Under the pieces are notes generated by a model that saw only the letters and a list, made by a program, of their open reading frames with translations, was not told where the DNA came from and did no database searches. A DNA stretch of 20,416 bases from JBBPYR01 sp038199755 (GTDB lineage Bacteria > Chloroflexota > Ktedonobacteria > Ktedonobacterales > Ktedonobacteraceae): NCBI GenBank assembly GCA_038199755.1, contig JBBPYR010000100.1, forward strand, positions 1 to 20,416, written 5' to 3'. The position numbers and the translations under genes are program-made. Below, one piece after another: positions 1 through 8,134 of this stretch (positions are counted from its first letter, which is position 1; every line of letters starts with the position of its first letter).

Positions 1-14
1 GGAGAGGGGCATAC

Positions 15-1253
15 ATGCTAACCATCAACATTGATACCGCCCGTCGCTTCATCCTCGGCAAGCAGGGCTTGTGGCCCGGGCGACGCTGGCGAGGCATCGA
101 GGGAACCGAGCAGGCCATGCATGCGATAGAGTACTTGCAACTCGATCCACTGCAAATTATCGCTCGCAGCCAGGACATCATGCTGTACAGCCGCGTGCTC
201 GATTACACCCCTGGCATGTGGGAGGATGTGACGTATCAGCAGCGCAAGTTCTTCGATTGGGGTGATTGGCTGGCCGTCCGAGCGATGGACGAACTGCCGT
301 ATTGGCGCGTGGTCATGCGCCGTGAGCGCGATAGCAGTTCGCGGCTCCACGCCCTAGCCCGCGACCACGCTGATGCCATTGTCGAAATGCGAGCTGCCTT
401 GCACGAACGAGGCGTCGTGGGCAACCGCGACTTTGCCATGGCGACGCGCACACGAACGCAAAATTATCGCGGGCGTAAGGACAGCGCGCTAGCCTTGTAT
501 TATCTGTGGCGTACTGGTGAGGTGATGACGCACCATCGCGACCGTTTTGAGCGCGCATATGCACTGACCGAACAGGTCGCGCCCGCGCATCTTCTTCGCG
601 AGAGCGACGAAGACGAGGCTGATCGCTTCTTACTTAAAAAGGACGTCAGCTTTAGCGGCCTGTCGCGGCTCAACCGTACAAGTGATTCGTTTCGGCGTGG
701 CGATCCGGCTCTCGCCGCGAAGAAGATACTTGGGGCGATGTTGGCCGACGGCGACATCATCGAGGTGCAGGTTGAAGGCTGGAAAATGGTGCATTACGCG
801 CTCGGGAGCGACGCCGCAGTGCTGCGCGATTTGAGTGCAGGGCGCGTGCCGAAAGCCTGGACGCCGTTAGAGACGACCACGACTGAAGAGGTCGTCTTCC
901 TCGCACCACTCGATCATGTCAGTGCGCGCGGGCGCGCCAAAGTAGTATTTGGCTTCGACTATGTATGGGAGGTCTACAAGCCTGAGCACCAGCGGAGGTT
1001 CGGCTACTACACGTTGCCGATATTGTGGGGCGACAGGCTCGTCGCGCGATTCGACAGCAAACTCGACCGGACGACCAACACATTTGTCATCCTGGGCTTG
1101 TGGCTGGAGGATGAGGCTCTCGGCAACGATGAAGCATTTGCGGAGGCATTGGCTTGTGGGTTTGCGCGCTTCGTGAGCTTTCTCGGCGCAGACAAGCTGG
1201 ATGCAACGGCAATTCGCGAGCCGCTACTGCTCCAACGCGCATGCACCTCATAA
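15..1253 (+). CDS. YcaQ/AlkX-type winged-helix DNA glycosylase family protein
   Basis: This 412-residue protein fits the HTH_42 (YcaQ/AlkX/AlkZ) family, whose characterised members excise alkylated bases and unhook interstrand crosslinks. Near the N-terminus it carries the run LQLDPLQII. Residues Q42-L43-D44 match the Q-hydrophobic-D active-site motif that I associate with YcaQ-like members, as opposed to the QxQ of AlkZ. The following stretch (RSQDIMLYSR) and the aromatic-rich segment around residues 75-100 are also typical of the family, and the length is usual. The ATG at 15 is preceded by GGAGAGGGG at positions 1-9, which supports this start. Nothing upstream is visible, so an operon partner could lie outside the window. 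The family call rests on motif recognition; activity on a specific lesion is inferred. No truncation is seen. Confidence 0.8.
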   Translation: MLTINIDTARRFILGKQGLWPGRRWRGIEGTEQAMHAIEYLQLDPLQIIARSQDIMLYSRVLDYTPGMWEDVTYQQRKFFDWGDWLAVRAMDELPYWRVVMRRERDSSSRLHALARDHADAIVEMRAALHERGVVGNRDFAMATRTRTQNYRGRKDSALALYYLWRTGEVMTHHRDRFERAYALTEQVAPAHLLRESDEDEADRFLLKKDVSFSGLSRLNRTSDSFRRGDPALAAKKILGAMLADGDIIEVQVEGWKMVHYALGSDAAVLRDLSAGRVPKAWTPLETTTTEEVVFLAPLDHVSARGRAKVVFGFDYVWEVYKPEHQRRFGYYTLPILWGDRLVARFDSKLDRTTNTFVILGLWLEDEALGNDEAFAEALACGFARFVSFLGADKLDATAIREPLLLQRACTS

Positions 1254-1392
1254 CGGTGGAGCAAAATGACTGGACACAGGCACCAACACTTGGACAAGAT
1301 TAAACTATGTTAGCACAAGAAAGCGCGTTAGAAGTCTGCGCAGCACACCGAGAGCAGTGCAAACAACGAACAACACACAACGGAGAACACGT

Positions 1393-2238
1393 ATGTATCT
1401 CGCAATCGACATCGGGGGCACAAACACCAAGTTGGGCCTATTTCCAACACTCGACACGCCACAATTTACGCCCAGCGGCCACTTCCCGACGCAACAGGAA
1501 TATGAACAGCAGCTACAAGCCATTATCCGCACGACCCAACATCACAATATACCTGCGCTGCAAGGCATTGGCGTCTCAATCGGCGGTCGCATGGCGCAGG
1601 ATGGTCAGGCTGTCCTGGTGGCACCTAATCTGCCGCAGTACGTTGGTCAGCCCTTCGCACAAGACCTAGCGCGCATCTTCAACTGCCCCGTTCGCCTCGC
1701 CCACGACACTGTCTGTGGTCTGCTGGGAGAGAAAACATTTGGCGCAATTCACGAGATTGATCGCTGCGCCTATCTCACCCTTTCCACGGGAACGGGAGCC
1801 GCCATCCAATTGCGCAAAGGCGAACGAACACTGACCGTCTCTATTGAGATCGGGCATCAACTGCTTGACGGCAACACGCTCATCTGTTTGTGTGGGCAAA
1901 TCGGCTGTCTGGAAACATTCACAGGTGGGCGACAACTCGAATTACGGCTAGGGCACACGCTGGCACAGGTGAACGATATCGCCTTTTGGGAAACCTTCAG
2001 TGACAAGCTGGCCCTTGGACTGATAAATCTTGCCCAACTTACCAGGGTTGAAGCGATCGCCGTGAGTGGAGCCATCATCATACATAACCCATTCCTCTTG
2101 GGATTGTTACAACACAAAATAGACAGCCAGATAACAGGAGCTCCCCTCACACTTCTCATGGCCACGCTACGAGAAAACGCCCCCATCGTTGGCGCAGTAC
2201 AGCTTTTAGCCACCCCTGAAGAGACCATTCTGCACTGA
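1393..2238 (+). CDS. ROK family sugar kinase (glucokinase-like)
   Basis: This 281-residue protein is a ROK-family kinase, expected to phosphorylate a hexose such as glucose or an N-acetylhexosamine with ATP in the cytoplasm. The N-terminus shows the phosphate-binding motif DIGGTNTK. A second glycine-rich segment STGTGA lies mid-protein. The zinc-binding signature appears as CLCGQIGCLE, preceded by the partner histidine in IEIGH. The usual catalytic NDANA segment reads HDTVCG, which keeps the aspartate but changes its neighbours. There is no N-terminal winged helix, so this is a kinase rather than a ROK repressor. I chose the ATG at 1393 (MYLAIDIGG), with GGAG nine bases upstream; an ATG at 1357 would add twelve unlikely residues. 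The substrate cannot be read from the sequence. Confidence 0.85.
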   Translation: MYLAIDIGGTNTKLGLFPTLDTPQFTPSGHFPTQQEYEQQLQAIIRTTQHHNIPALQGIGVSIGGRMAQDGQAVLVAPNLPQYVGQPFAQDLARIFNCPVRLAHDTVCGLLGEKTFGAIHEIDRCAYLTLSTGTGAAIQLRKGERTLTVSIEIGHQLLDGNTLICLCGQIGCLETFTGGRQLELRLGHTLAQVNDIAFWETFSDKLALGLINLAQLTRVEAIAVSGAIIIHNPFLLGLLQHKIDSQITGAPLTLLMATLRENAPIVGAVQLLATPEETILH

Positions 2239-2351
2239 GGACCTTCGTCCTTACTCCTTCATATGCATACTATACACCTTCTTGCACAACGCTCTCTGCC
2301 CGATAGCTAATAACACAACTATATTTGTGACATACAAGAAGGAGAAAGAAA

Positions 2352-4862
2352 GTGAGCCGAACCAATAGATATACCAAAGAAGCAAGGCAAGTACTAACCT
2401 ATGCACGCGAGGAGGCCCTACGGCTGCGTCATCGGATGGTGAGTAGCGAACATATCTTACTTGGCTTGCTTCGATTAAACGACCCCTTGATTGAAGGAAC
2501 CTTCATCGCATTGCACACGAGCACACAACGAATCTTCCAGGCGGTAGAGTTTGTCGCTGGTCATGGTAATAAAGCATTATTGGGTGAGCCCCTACTCAAT
2601 GCATCTGCACGCACTATTTTACAACGTGCTGACGAAGAGTCTATCATCGCGAAAGCAGAATTGACTACCCCAGAACATATCTTACTGGGTCTGCTCGGTG
2701 AGAAGAGTAGCATGGCCGTTGGCGTCTTAGAAAGCTTTGGCATCAGTCTCGATGGAGTAAGAAACCAACTCCCCATCATCAAGAAGTTGGGACCCGGCCA
2801 GACACACATCTCCACCGACTATCAGGCTCGTTATGATCTTACTCCGACGCTCAATCAACTGAGCCGTGACTTGACCATAGCTGCCCTCACAGGCACGTTA
2901 GACCCCATGATTGGGCGCGAAAACGAATTAGAGCGCACCATGCAAATCTTGTCGCGCCGCACAAAAAACAATCCCGTCCTGATCGGCCCGGCTGGTGTTG
3001 GCAAGACCGCCATCGCGGAAGGATTGGCCCTGCGTATCGTGGCAGGCCAAGTACCGGAAAACTTGCGTGCGAGCCGTGTCGTCGCCCTGGATGTCGGCCT
3101 ACTTACCGTCGGCACCAAGTTTCGCGGCGATTTTGAAGAGCGTCTAAAGCACATCATGCAAGAAATTCTGGCCTCGCCCGGCATCATCGTTGTGGTCGAT
3201 GAATTGCACGCCCTCGTTGGTACAGGAGTTGCCGAGGGTTCTATCGACGCGGCCAACCTTTTTAAGCCCATGCTCGCCCGTGGTGAATTCCGCTGTATCG
3301 GCGCGACCACCTTAGACGAATACCGTAAAACGATTGAGGCCGACCCCGCTTTAGAGCGTCGCTTTCAACCGGTACAGGTAGGAGAAACGAGTGCTCAGGA
3401 GACGCTGGAGATCGTGCGTGGATTACGCCCGCACTACGCTGATTTTCATCACGTCACCATCAGCGATGAAGCGTTAATCGCGGCGGTACAACTCTCTTCC
3501 CGCTACATTCAAACCCGCTTCCAGCCTGACAAAGCCATTGATCTGATCGACGAAGCGGCCTCACGTCTCTGCGTGCAGCGTTCGATCCCGCCTGAGCATA
3601 TCCGAACCTTGCGTGATGCCATTATCGTCACACAGCAGGCAAAAGAATATGCCATCACGCAACGCGATTTTGTCGTCGCATCTCAGCAGCGACACCGTGA
3701 AATCCAGCTTCGCCACAGTCTTCAGCAAGCTGAGCAGGAATGGCAGACACAGCATCAACAGAGTTCGCCAACCGTCTATGAACAAGATATTGCCAGAATC
3801 GTTGCGATGTCGACCGGTGTTCCCGTCATGCATGTTGCCACAGAAGAGGCCGCACGTCTGCTCAAGCTTGAAGAAGAGCTCCATCAGCGTGTCATCGGAC
3901 AAGAGGAAGCGGTAGAAGCAGTAGCCAAAGCGGTTCGTCGTTCTCGCGCAGACATGCGTAACGGCCATCGTCCGATTGGCTCATTTCTCTTTGTTGGCCC
4001 GACAGGAGTGGGCAAAACCGAACTAGCACGTGGCCTGGCTGCCGCCATTTTCGGCGATGAGAAAGCACTGATCAAACTGGATATGTCGGAATTCATGGAA
4101 AGCCATCACGTCTCGCGCCTGATCGGGGCACCTCCGGGCTACATCGGCTATGATCGCCCTGGGCAACTCACCGAGGCGGTACACCGCCGCCCCTATAGCG
4201 TCGTCCTTTTTGATGAGTTGGAGAAGGCCCATCCGAAAGTCTTTGATTTGCTGCTGCAAGTGCTAGAAGATGGCCGCTTGACCGACTCCCATGGGCACAG
4301 TGTTGATTTTAGCAATACGATCATCATTATTACGTCGAATATTGGCTCGGCACAGCTTGCCCGCAGCACCCACCTGTTCTTCCACTCAGGTCACAAGCAG
4401 AGTCACCAGGAGCAACAGGCGAGTCGCTATCAAGATATGCAAGCCCAGATTCAGCTTGCCATAAAAGAGGCATTCAAGCCAGAACTGCTCAATCGTATCG
4501 ATGAAACCATCCTGTTCCACGAATTGGAGGCAGAGCACCTGCGCCAGATCGTCACCATCATGATCGAGCACACGCGGCAACGACTGGCCGAGCAATCCAT
4601 CACCCTGCACGTCAGCGACGCGGCCCAACAGCTGCTCGTCAAACACGGCTATCAGCGTGAGTACGGAGCTCGCCCACTACGACGCACGGTGCAGCGCATG
4701 CTCGAAGACCGCCTTGCCGAGGCCATTCTCCAAGGCCAACTCGCCCCGCAGAATACCGTCGTCGTGGATGCCGCAAACGATGCGCTCGTCCTGCAAGTGA
4801 CCACAGAGCAAAGCGTTCCCGTCCCGGCTATCGGAAAAGGCCCTGGCACAGAGGCTGCGTAG
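2352..4862 (+). CDS. clpC: ClpC-like AAA+ unfoldase, atypical ClpP-docking loop
   Basis: This 836-residue HSP100 ATPase unfolds proteins, usually for delivery to the ClpP peptidase. Two N-terminal Clp repeats fill residues 1-146. The D1 module has Walker A GPAGVGKT (212-219), Walker B ending D283-E284, and arginine-finger region ALERRF. A short middle domain (about 410-475) is ClpC-like rather than the long coiled coil of ClpB. D2 has Walker A GPTGVGKT (549-556), Walker B D621-E622 and the sensor-2 motif GARPLRR. The segment that aligns with the VGF docking loop of ClpC reads HLFFHSGHK (674-682), so the loop glycine is missing. The start is GTG at 2352, with AAGGAG at 2338-2343. A terminator follows. 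No mcsA/mcsB or ctsR lies alongside, unlike the Firmicutes clpC locus. Confidence 0.88.
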   Translation: MSRTNRYTKEARQVLTYAREEALRLRHRMVSSEHILLGLLRLNDPLIEGTFIALHTSTQRIFQAVEFVAGHGNKALLGEPLLNASARTILQRADEESIIAKAELTTPEHILLGLLGEKSSMAVGVLESFGISLDGVRNQLPIIKKLGPGQTHISTDYQARYDLTPTLNQLSRDLTIAALTGTLDPMIGRENELERTMQILSRRTKNNPVLIGPAGVGKTAIAEGLALRIVAGQVPENLRASRVVALDVGLLTVGTKFRGDFEERLKHIMQEILASPGIIVVVDELHALVGTGVAEGSIDAANLFKPMLARGEFRCIGATTLDEYRKTIEADPALERRFQPVQVGETSAQETLEIVRGLRPHYADFHHVTISDEALIAAVQLSSRYIQTRFQPDKAIDLIDEAASRLCVQRSIPPEHIRTLRDAIIVTQQAKEYAITQRDFVVASQQRHREIQLRHSLQQAEQEWQTQHQQSSPTVYEQDIARIVAMSTGVPVMHVATEEAARLLKLEEELHQRVIGQEEAVEAVAKAVRRSRADMRNGHRPIGSFLFVGPTGVGKTELARGLAAAIFGDEKALIKLDMSEFMESHHVSRLIGAPPGYIGYDRPGQLTEAVHRRPYSVVLFDELEKAHPKVFDLLLQVLEDGRLTDSHGHSVDFSNTIIIITSNIGSAQLARSTHLFFHSGHKQSHQEQQASRYQDMQAQIQLAIKEAFKPELLNRIDETILFHELEAEHLRQIVTIMIEHTRQRLAEQSITLHVSDAAQQLLVKHGYQREYGARPLRRTVQRMLEDRLAEAILQGQLAPQNTVVVDAANDALVLQVTTEQSVPVPAIGKGPGTEAA

Positions 4863-4881
4863 CCTTGTAACTCCATAGAGC

Positions 4882-4930
4882 AGCAGGAGTCGTCCCCCAG
4901 ATAGGAGATGGCTCCTGCTTGCTTTTCTCT
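4882..4930 (+). terminator. Rho-independent terminator after clpC-like gene
   Basis: An 8-bp stem AGCAGGAG (4882-4889) pairs with CTCCTGCT (4912-4919) and is followed by a T-rich stretch (GCTTTTCTC). It lies 20 bases after the stop codon of the ATPase gene. It also sits between two convergent genes and may act on both. Confidence 0.65.
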
Positions 4931-4955
4931 ATCCATGTAGGCTCATAATCAGTCT

Positions 4956-6041
4956 TTAATGCGAATAAAGCGGTTGCACAACCCTACCATGATGGCTACA
5001 TGACCCACTTTTACCACCTAGCCTACTATATTGCCCATCGCTACACTCCACTACATAGCCCTTGCCATTCGTGAAATTGTTGATACACGCAAAGTAGCGG
5101 CAAAATTCAGCTGGTGTTATAAAAATGCGATTCCCCGGTACAAAATCATATCCCCACGGATTCCCATTAACACCCGTAGTTGGGGTTGGCGTCGGCGTTG
5201 GTGTGTTGGTAGGTGTTGGCGTCGGTGTATCGGTAGGAGTCGGAGACGGCGTTACAGTAGGGCTTGCCACTCCCGTTGGCGTCAGTGTCGGTGTTGATGA
5301 TTGATTCGCTACAGGCGTCGGCGTTATGCCAACATACGGTGTACCTATTGTGCCAGCCGCCATCTGCATTGGTACGCGTGTAGACGAAACTGATGGTGTC
5401 GAGCCTACACGCACTCCCTCGGTAGGCATACCAACCAATAATACCCTTCCATTCACACCTGTGATGTTGCTCTCGCTAGATGTAGGGCTTGTGTACAAAA
5501 AAAATACACTCAGGGCAACGAGAACGCCTGCCGCCAAACCAAAGAGAGGTCGTCCAACTGATCCGCCTCCTCGCAGCTCCTTGGCATCCCTTGTTTTCCC
5601 TAAGTGTTGTGCAGAACTTCCTTGTGCATAAAGGCTCGTTTTACGCAAAAGATAGACGCCTAAGACAATTACAAAAAGGAGACTAGTGATAAAGAACAAT
5701 ACCACTCGACTTGAACGACGTATCCTCCGCCACTGTATCAGCCCATCCAGCGTGACATAACCACGCCAATCCGTAATAAGAACGCTTATCATTACGCCAC
5801 ACAGCAGACTAGCCGCCAGAACTAGTGTGGTTCTCACCGTATGGCTATCAGAAAGTGCAGTGCTAAAGAAACCCAGGCCCCAAAAGCCAAGATAGGCAAC
5901 AATACAAAGAGCCAGCACGAAACCGCTATAAGGGGAGCGTCGGCTCTTTGGCAAAGATACTTGTTCGAGTTTAGGAGGTGCTAAAGGAGGGATTGGTCTC
6001 GTTGGTATCGTCTCTTCATCTGGCAATGGTGGACTGTGCAT
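4956..6041 (-). CDS. Four-helix membrane protein with Pro/Thr linker and Cys-rich C-terminal domain
   Basis: This 361-residue protein has a proline-rich cytoplasmic-looking N-terminus (1-35). Hydrophobic segments follow at about 39-61, 70-90, 112-132 and 165-183. Next comes a long Ser/Thr/Pro linker (about 185-290) dominated by TPTP repeats. It ends in a compact ~68-residue domain with four cysteines and the pattern YVVECSDGQYS...GSCSHHG. That end resembles the DUF3761-type motif (CxDGxYS...CSxHGG), which I recognise only from its pattern. The expected topology puts the linker and Cys-rich domain outside the cell. The ATG at 6041 is preceded on its strand by AGGAAGGGG. The gene stands alone between convergent and divergent neighbours. 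No function is assigned; an envelope or surface-anchored role is inference. Confidence 0.7.
   Translation of the reverse strand: MHSPPLPDEETIPTRPIPPLAPPKLEQVSLPKSRRSPYSGFVLALCIVAYLGFWGLGFFSTALSDSHTVRTTLVLAASLLCGVMISVLITDWRGYVTLDGLIQWRRIRRSSRVVLFFITSLLFVIVLGVYLLRKTSLYAQGSSAQHLGKTRDAKELRGGGSVGRPLFGLAAGVLVALSVFFLYTSPTSSESNITGVNGRVLLVGMPTEGVRVGSTPSVSSTRVPMQMAAGTIGTPYVGITPTPVANQSSTPTLTPTGVASPTVTPSPTPTDTPTPTPTNTPTPTPTPTTGVNGNPWGYDFVPGNRIFITPAEFCRYFACINNFTNGKGYVVECSDGQYSRLGGKSGSCSHHGRVVQPLYSH
5177..5297 (-). repeat. Degenerate GTTGGCGTCGGTGT-type repeats encoding the TPTP linker
   Basis: Imperfect short units (GTTGGCGTCGGCGTTGG, GTTGGCGTCGGTGT, GTAGGAGTCGG) recur through this stretch and encode the Thr/Pro linker of the membrane protein. 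The phase is kept, so this is coding low complexity and not an independent array. Confidence 0.7.
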
Positions 6042-6132
6042 ATTACCCCTTCCTCACTCTCAACTCTCAACAAAATATACAAGTACTCTTTACAAGAGAC
6101 GTTTCCAACAGGCACGAGTAACACCCGACCAA

Positions 6133-6161
6133 AAAATACCACAGCATATTGATACATACAA
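6133..6161 (-). promoter_or_regulatory. Possible promoter of the membrane-protein gene
   Basis: Read on the minus strand, TTGTAT (6156-6161) and TATTTT (6133-6138) are separated by 17 bases, about 90 bases upstream of the ATG at 6041. Both boxes are imperfect and this is only a candidate. The rest of 6042-6269 shows no gene I can support. Confidence 0.3.
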
Positions 6162-6269
6162 ATCATACATGATACAGTTAGAGTAGGAGAGCATCGCCAT
6201 GAAGCCGTAGCCAATGATGTGCATGCCAGAAGATGATTTAATGCTGATACAATTCGTCCAGCAAAAGTA

Positions 6270-6298
6270 TTGACATTAGGGGGTAGGTCTGCTATCAT
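6270..6298 (+). promoter_or_regulatory. Promoter of tRNA-Ser
   Basis: TTGACA (6270-6275) and TATCAT (6293-6298) are separated by 17 bases. The start point would fall near 6305, leaving a leader of about 15 bases before the tRNA. Confidence 0.75.
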
Positions 6299-6320
6299 TT
6301 CTGTCGTAGCCAAGCTACTC

Positions 6321-6405
6321 GGAGAGGTCGCATAGTGGCCTAGTGCGCTCGTTTGCTAAATGAGTGAGGATAACACCTCCGTGGGTTCGACTCCCACCCT
6401 CTCCG
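6321..6405 (+). tRNA. tRNA-Ser(GCU)
   Basis: The acceptor stem GGAGAGG (6321-6327) pairs with CCTCTCC (6398-6404), with discriminator G at 6405. The anticodon arm is CTCGT / TTGCTAA / ATGAG, with anticodon GCT at 6355-6357. A long variable arm with stem GAGG/CCTC is characteristic of serine tRNAs. The T arm is GTGGG-TTCGACT-CCCAC. The CCA tail is not encoded. The anticodon loop is intact here, unlike the tRNA-Trp 1.3 kb downstream. Confidence 0.96.
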
Positions 6406-6500
6406 CTGTTTACCTATAAAAATACCTGGGTTAATTAGTACCCTGACAATTTTGATTCTATCTCAACCTCCAAAGCTTTCTGCAAAGTGTATCTGTGGTT

Positions 6501-6605
6501 TTAATCAGGCTCCTCATCCGCTAAATCAGTCACCCCCACCTTCAAGACATGGGAAACGTTCACAAGAACTTTATCCGTTACTTTTCTGCCATGATAGACA
6601 TTCAT
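6501..6605 (-). CDS. Possible 34-residue ORF or gene remnant
   Basis: The gap 6406-6707 holds no clear gene. On the minus strand, an ATG at 6605 opens a 34-codon frame (MNVYHGRKVTD..., ending LADEEPD) that stops at 6501-6503. There is no convincing ribosome binding site and an in-frame stop lies two codons upstream. It may be chance or the tail of a decayed gene. I do not recognise the product. Confidence 0.15.
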   Translation of the reverse strand: MNVYHGRKVTDKVLVNVSHVLKVGVTDLADEEPD

Positions 6606-6707
6606 CTGTTACTTTGAAATATACATGAGATGGCTCCTTGCCTGCTATACATTTTCATCTTTTACTTCTTCAAATAACTCATCAATGTTCACATAAGGAG
6701 ATTTCTC

Positions 6708-7424
6708 ATGCAAAAGATTTGTTCAAGCTGCGGCGAAGAGCGAGATGCAGAGAAAGATTTTAGTTGGGAGTTCAAGGTACTTGGTATTCGTCAGTCGCGT
6801 TGCAAATATTGTCAAGCAGAACTTGCCAGGCTCCACTATCAAAAAGATAAACAAGCATATAAAGATCGCACTCGCATCCGCAAGAATCGTATACTTTTTG
6901 AGAACAAAACGCGACTTCGTATCTACCTCTCCAACCGCCCTTGCGTCGATTGCGGTGAAACAGATATTCGCGTTCTCGAATTCGACCATATACTCGGACA
7001 AAAAGATGGCGAAATATCTGATCTATTCAGACAGGGCTTTAGCTGGTCCACCATAGAGGCTGAAATCGCTAAGTGCGAGATTCGCTGTGCTAACTGTCAC
7101 CGCATCAAGACTTTTTCTAAACATAGTAACAACTGGCGCATAAGCAAAGATACCCAGCAACAAGCTGCAATCTACAAGCAGATGCGCCTCTATCTTTTGA
7201 CGCATCCTTGTGTTGACTGCCACCAAGCAGATATTCGCCTCCTCGAATTTGACCATGTACGCGGTCACAAGACAGCTAATATATCCCGTCTGCTCACTCA
7301 AGGTCGAAATTGGCCCATCATTGAAGCTGAAATCGCCAAATGTGAAATTCGTTGCGCAAACTGTCACCGCAAGCGCACTGCTGAGCGTGATGGTGACTGG
7401 TGGAGGGCTACTCAGGTTGAATAG
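6708..7424 (+). CDS. Zinc-ribbon HNH nuclease with two HNH domains
   Basis: This 238-residue protein begins with a zinc-ribbon (C5xxC8 ... C32xxC35) followed by two consecutive HNH domains. The first has C79xxC82, the FDH histidine H94, and CANCH with N129 and H131. The second repeats the pattern with C168xxC171, H183, N218 and H220. The two HNH copies are closely similar and so come from internal duplication. HNH domains cut DNA at a beta-beta-alpha metal site. Here all metal ligands and the catalytic histidine are kept in both copies. The ATG has AAGGAG seven bases upstream. Single-domain relatives occur at 8297 and 8761. The gene sits between two tRNA genes, so a free-standing homing endonuclease is an attractive inference; a restriction or phage-type nuclease is the alternative. 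Confidence 0.85.
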   Translation: MQKICSSCGEERDAEKDFSWEFKVLGIRQSRCKYCQAELARLHYQKDKQAYKDRTRIRKNRILFENKTRLRIYLSNRPCVDCGETDIRVLEFDHILGQKDGEISDLFRQGFSWSTIEAEIAKCEIRCANCHRIKTFSKHSNNWRISKDTQQQAAIYKQMRLYLLTHPCVDCHQADIRLLEFDHVRGHKTANISRLLTQGRNWPIIEAEIAKCEIRCANCHRKRTAERDGDWWRATQVE

Positions 7425-7596
7425 AGGATATAGCACGCGACTTAAGTATTGCAGAGATACGGTTCGCAGTTGGATACGCGAGAAAAAACTCCCTGCCTAT
7501 CGCGTCGGAAAAGAATATCGCATTAAGATTGTCGACTACGAACGCTTCCTACAGCAGCGCAGAACAATTAACGACGATCCTCAAGAGGAAGATTGA
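7421..7596 (+). pseudogene. Frameshifted, 5'-truncated excisionase-type HTH remnant
   Basis: The 3' part, in the frame of position 7456, reads DTVRSWIREKKLPAYRVGKEYRI and continues to a stop at 7594-7596. This is the classic excisionase/MerR-like helix-turn-helix DNA-binding pattern. The first half of the helix-turn-helix (DIARDLSIAE) is found in a different frame at 7427-7456, and restoring one base near 7454-7456 would join them. Upstream the frame meets a stop at 7418-7420 inside the end of the HNH gene, and no start codon is visible. The remnant therefore begins exactly where the HNH gene ends. It may have been cut when the HNH gene arrived. The frameshift could also be a sequencing error, but the missing 5' end would remain. 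Confidence 0.6.
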
Positions 7597-7630
7597 CAAC
7601 ACATTCTCTGCGGAACGAAGCCGTACAGCC

Positions 7631-7659
7631 TTGACAAACTCTTCTCGCTCTGATATTAT
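7631..7659 (+). promoter_or_regulatory. Near-consensus extended -10 promoter of tRNA-Trp
   Basis: TTGACA (7631-7636), a 17-base spacer and TATTAT (7654-7659) are present, with TG at 7651-7652 making an extended -10. Initiation near 7666 would leave about eight bases before the tRNA. Confidence 0.88.
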
Positions 7660-7927
7660 TACGGCATACTCTTAGGGGAGTAGCTCAATGGTAGAGTCCT
7701 CGTCTCCAAAGGTGCGCCTTTGAAGTGTCTTTACTCTTGCTGCATTAGCGCAGCATCATTGAAGTGGAAGTGATTAAAGCACGACCTCACCTGACTCCGA
7801 AAGGGGAATGGGACAACAGCATGGATCGAAAAGTCCAGTCAACCAGAGTATTCTGATTGCTGGGCAGCTAGGTCGAGTATGGTGAAAGCTGAATTGCCTG
7901 AACTCTAGTGTTTCTTACAATAGGATT

Positions 7928-7952
7928 GTCAATCGTGTTTTGGAGGATTGAC
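7928..7952 (+). other. EBS1 hairpin of the group II intron
   Basis: The perfect stem GTCAATC (7928-7934) / GATTGAC (7946-7952) presents an 11-base loop ending in TTTGGAG (7939-7945). This is the exact reverse complement of CTCCAAA at 7704-7710, the last seven bases of exon 1 and the complete anticodon loop. An extra T at 7938 could also wobble-pair with G7711. A terminal loop of domain I pairing to the 5' exon is what the family predicts for EBS1-IBS1. I did not find a convincing EBS2. Confidence 0.85.
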
Positions 7953-8134
7953 AAACACTTCTCCTGTAAGAGATGCGAACAGAGCACCTAACCTCGAACC
8001 AGAGTAAAGGTACCACTTAGGGATCGCCTAAACATTGTAAAATGCATGGCGACAGAGTATCCATAGTAGTCAAATGCTTGGAGTAATGTCCAAGACATGG
8101 CGAAGGGATACAGGAAGTTTTTATGACTTCTGGA

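Noticed and set aside
2236..2251. Short AGGAC/GTCCT hairpin after the ROK kinase as a terminator
   Set aside because: The stem is only about five pairs with no T tract; too weak to call.
5177..5297. CRISPR-like short repeats
   Set aside because: Units are irregular, in phase with a Thr/Pro-rich coding sequence, and have no unique spacers.
5981..6313. 110-residue minus-strand ORF upstream of the membrane protein
   Set aside because: It overlaps the start of the better-supported gene, has no recognisable domain and no convincing ribosome binding site.
7210..7424. Long +1-frame ORF leading into the excisionase-like tail
   Set aside because: This part overlaps the second HNH domain out of frame and has no recognisable content; only the tail after 7421 is real remnant sequence.
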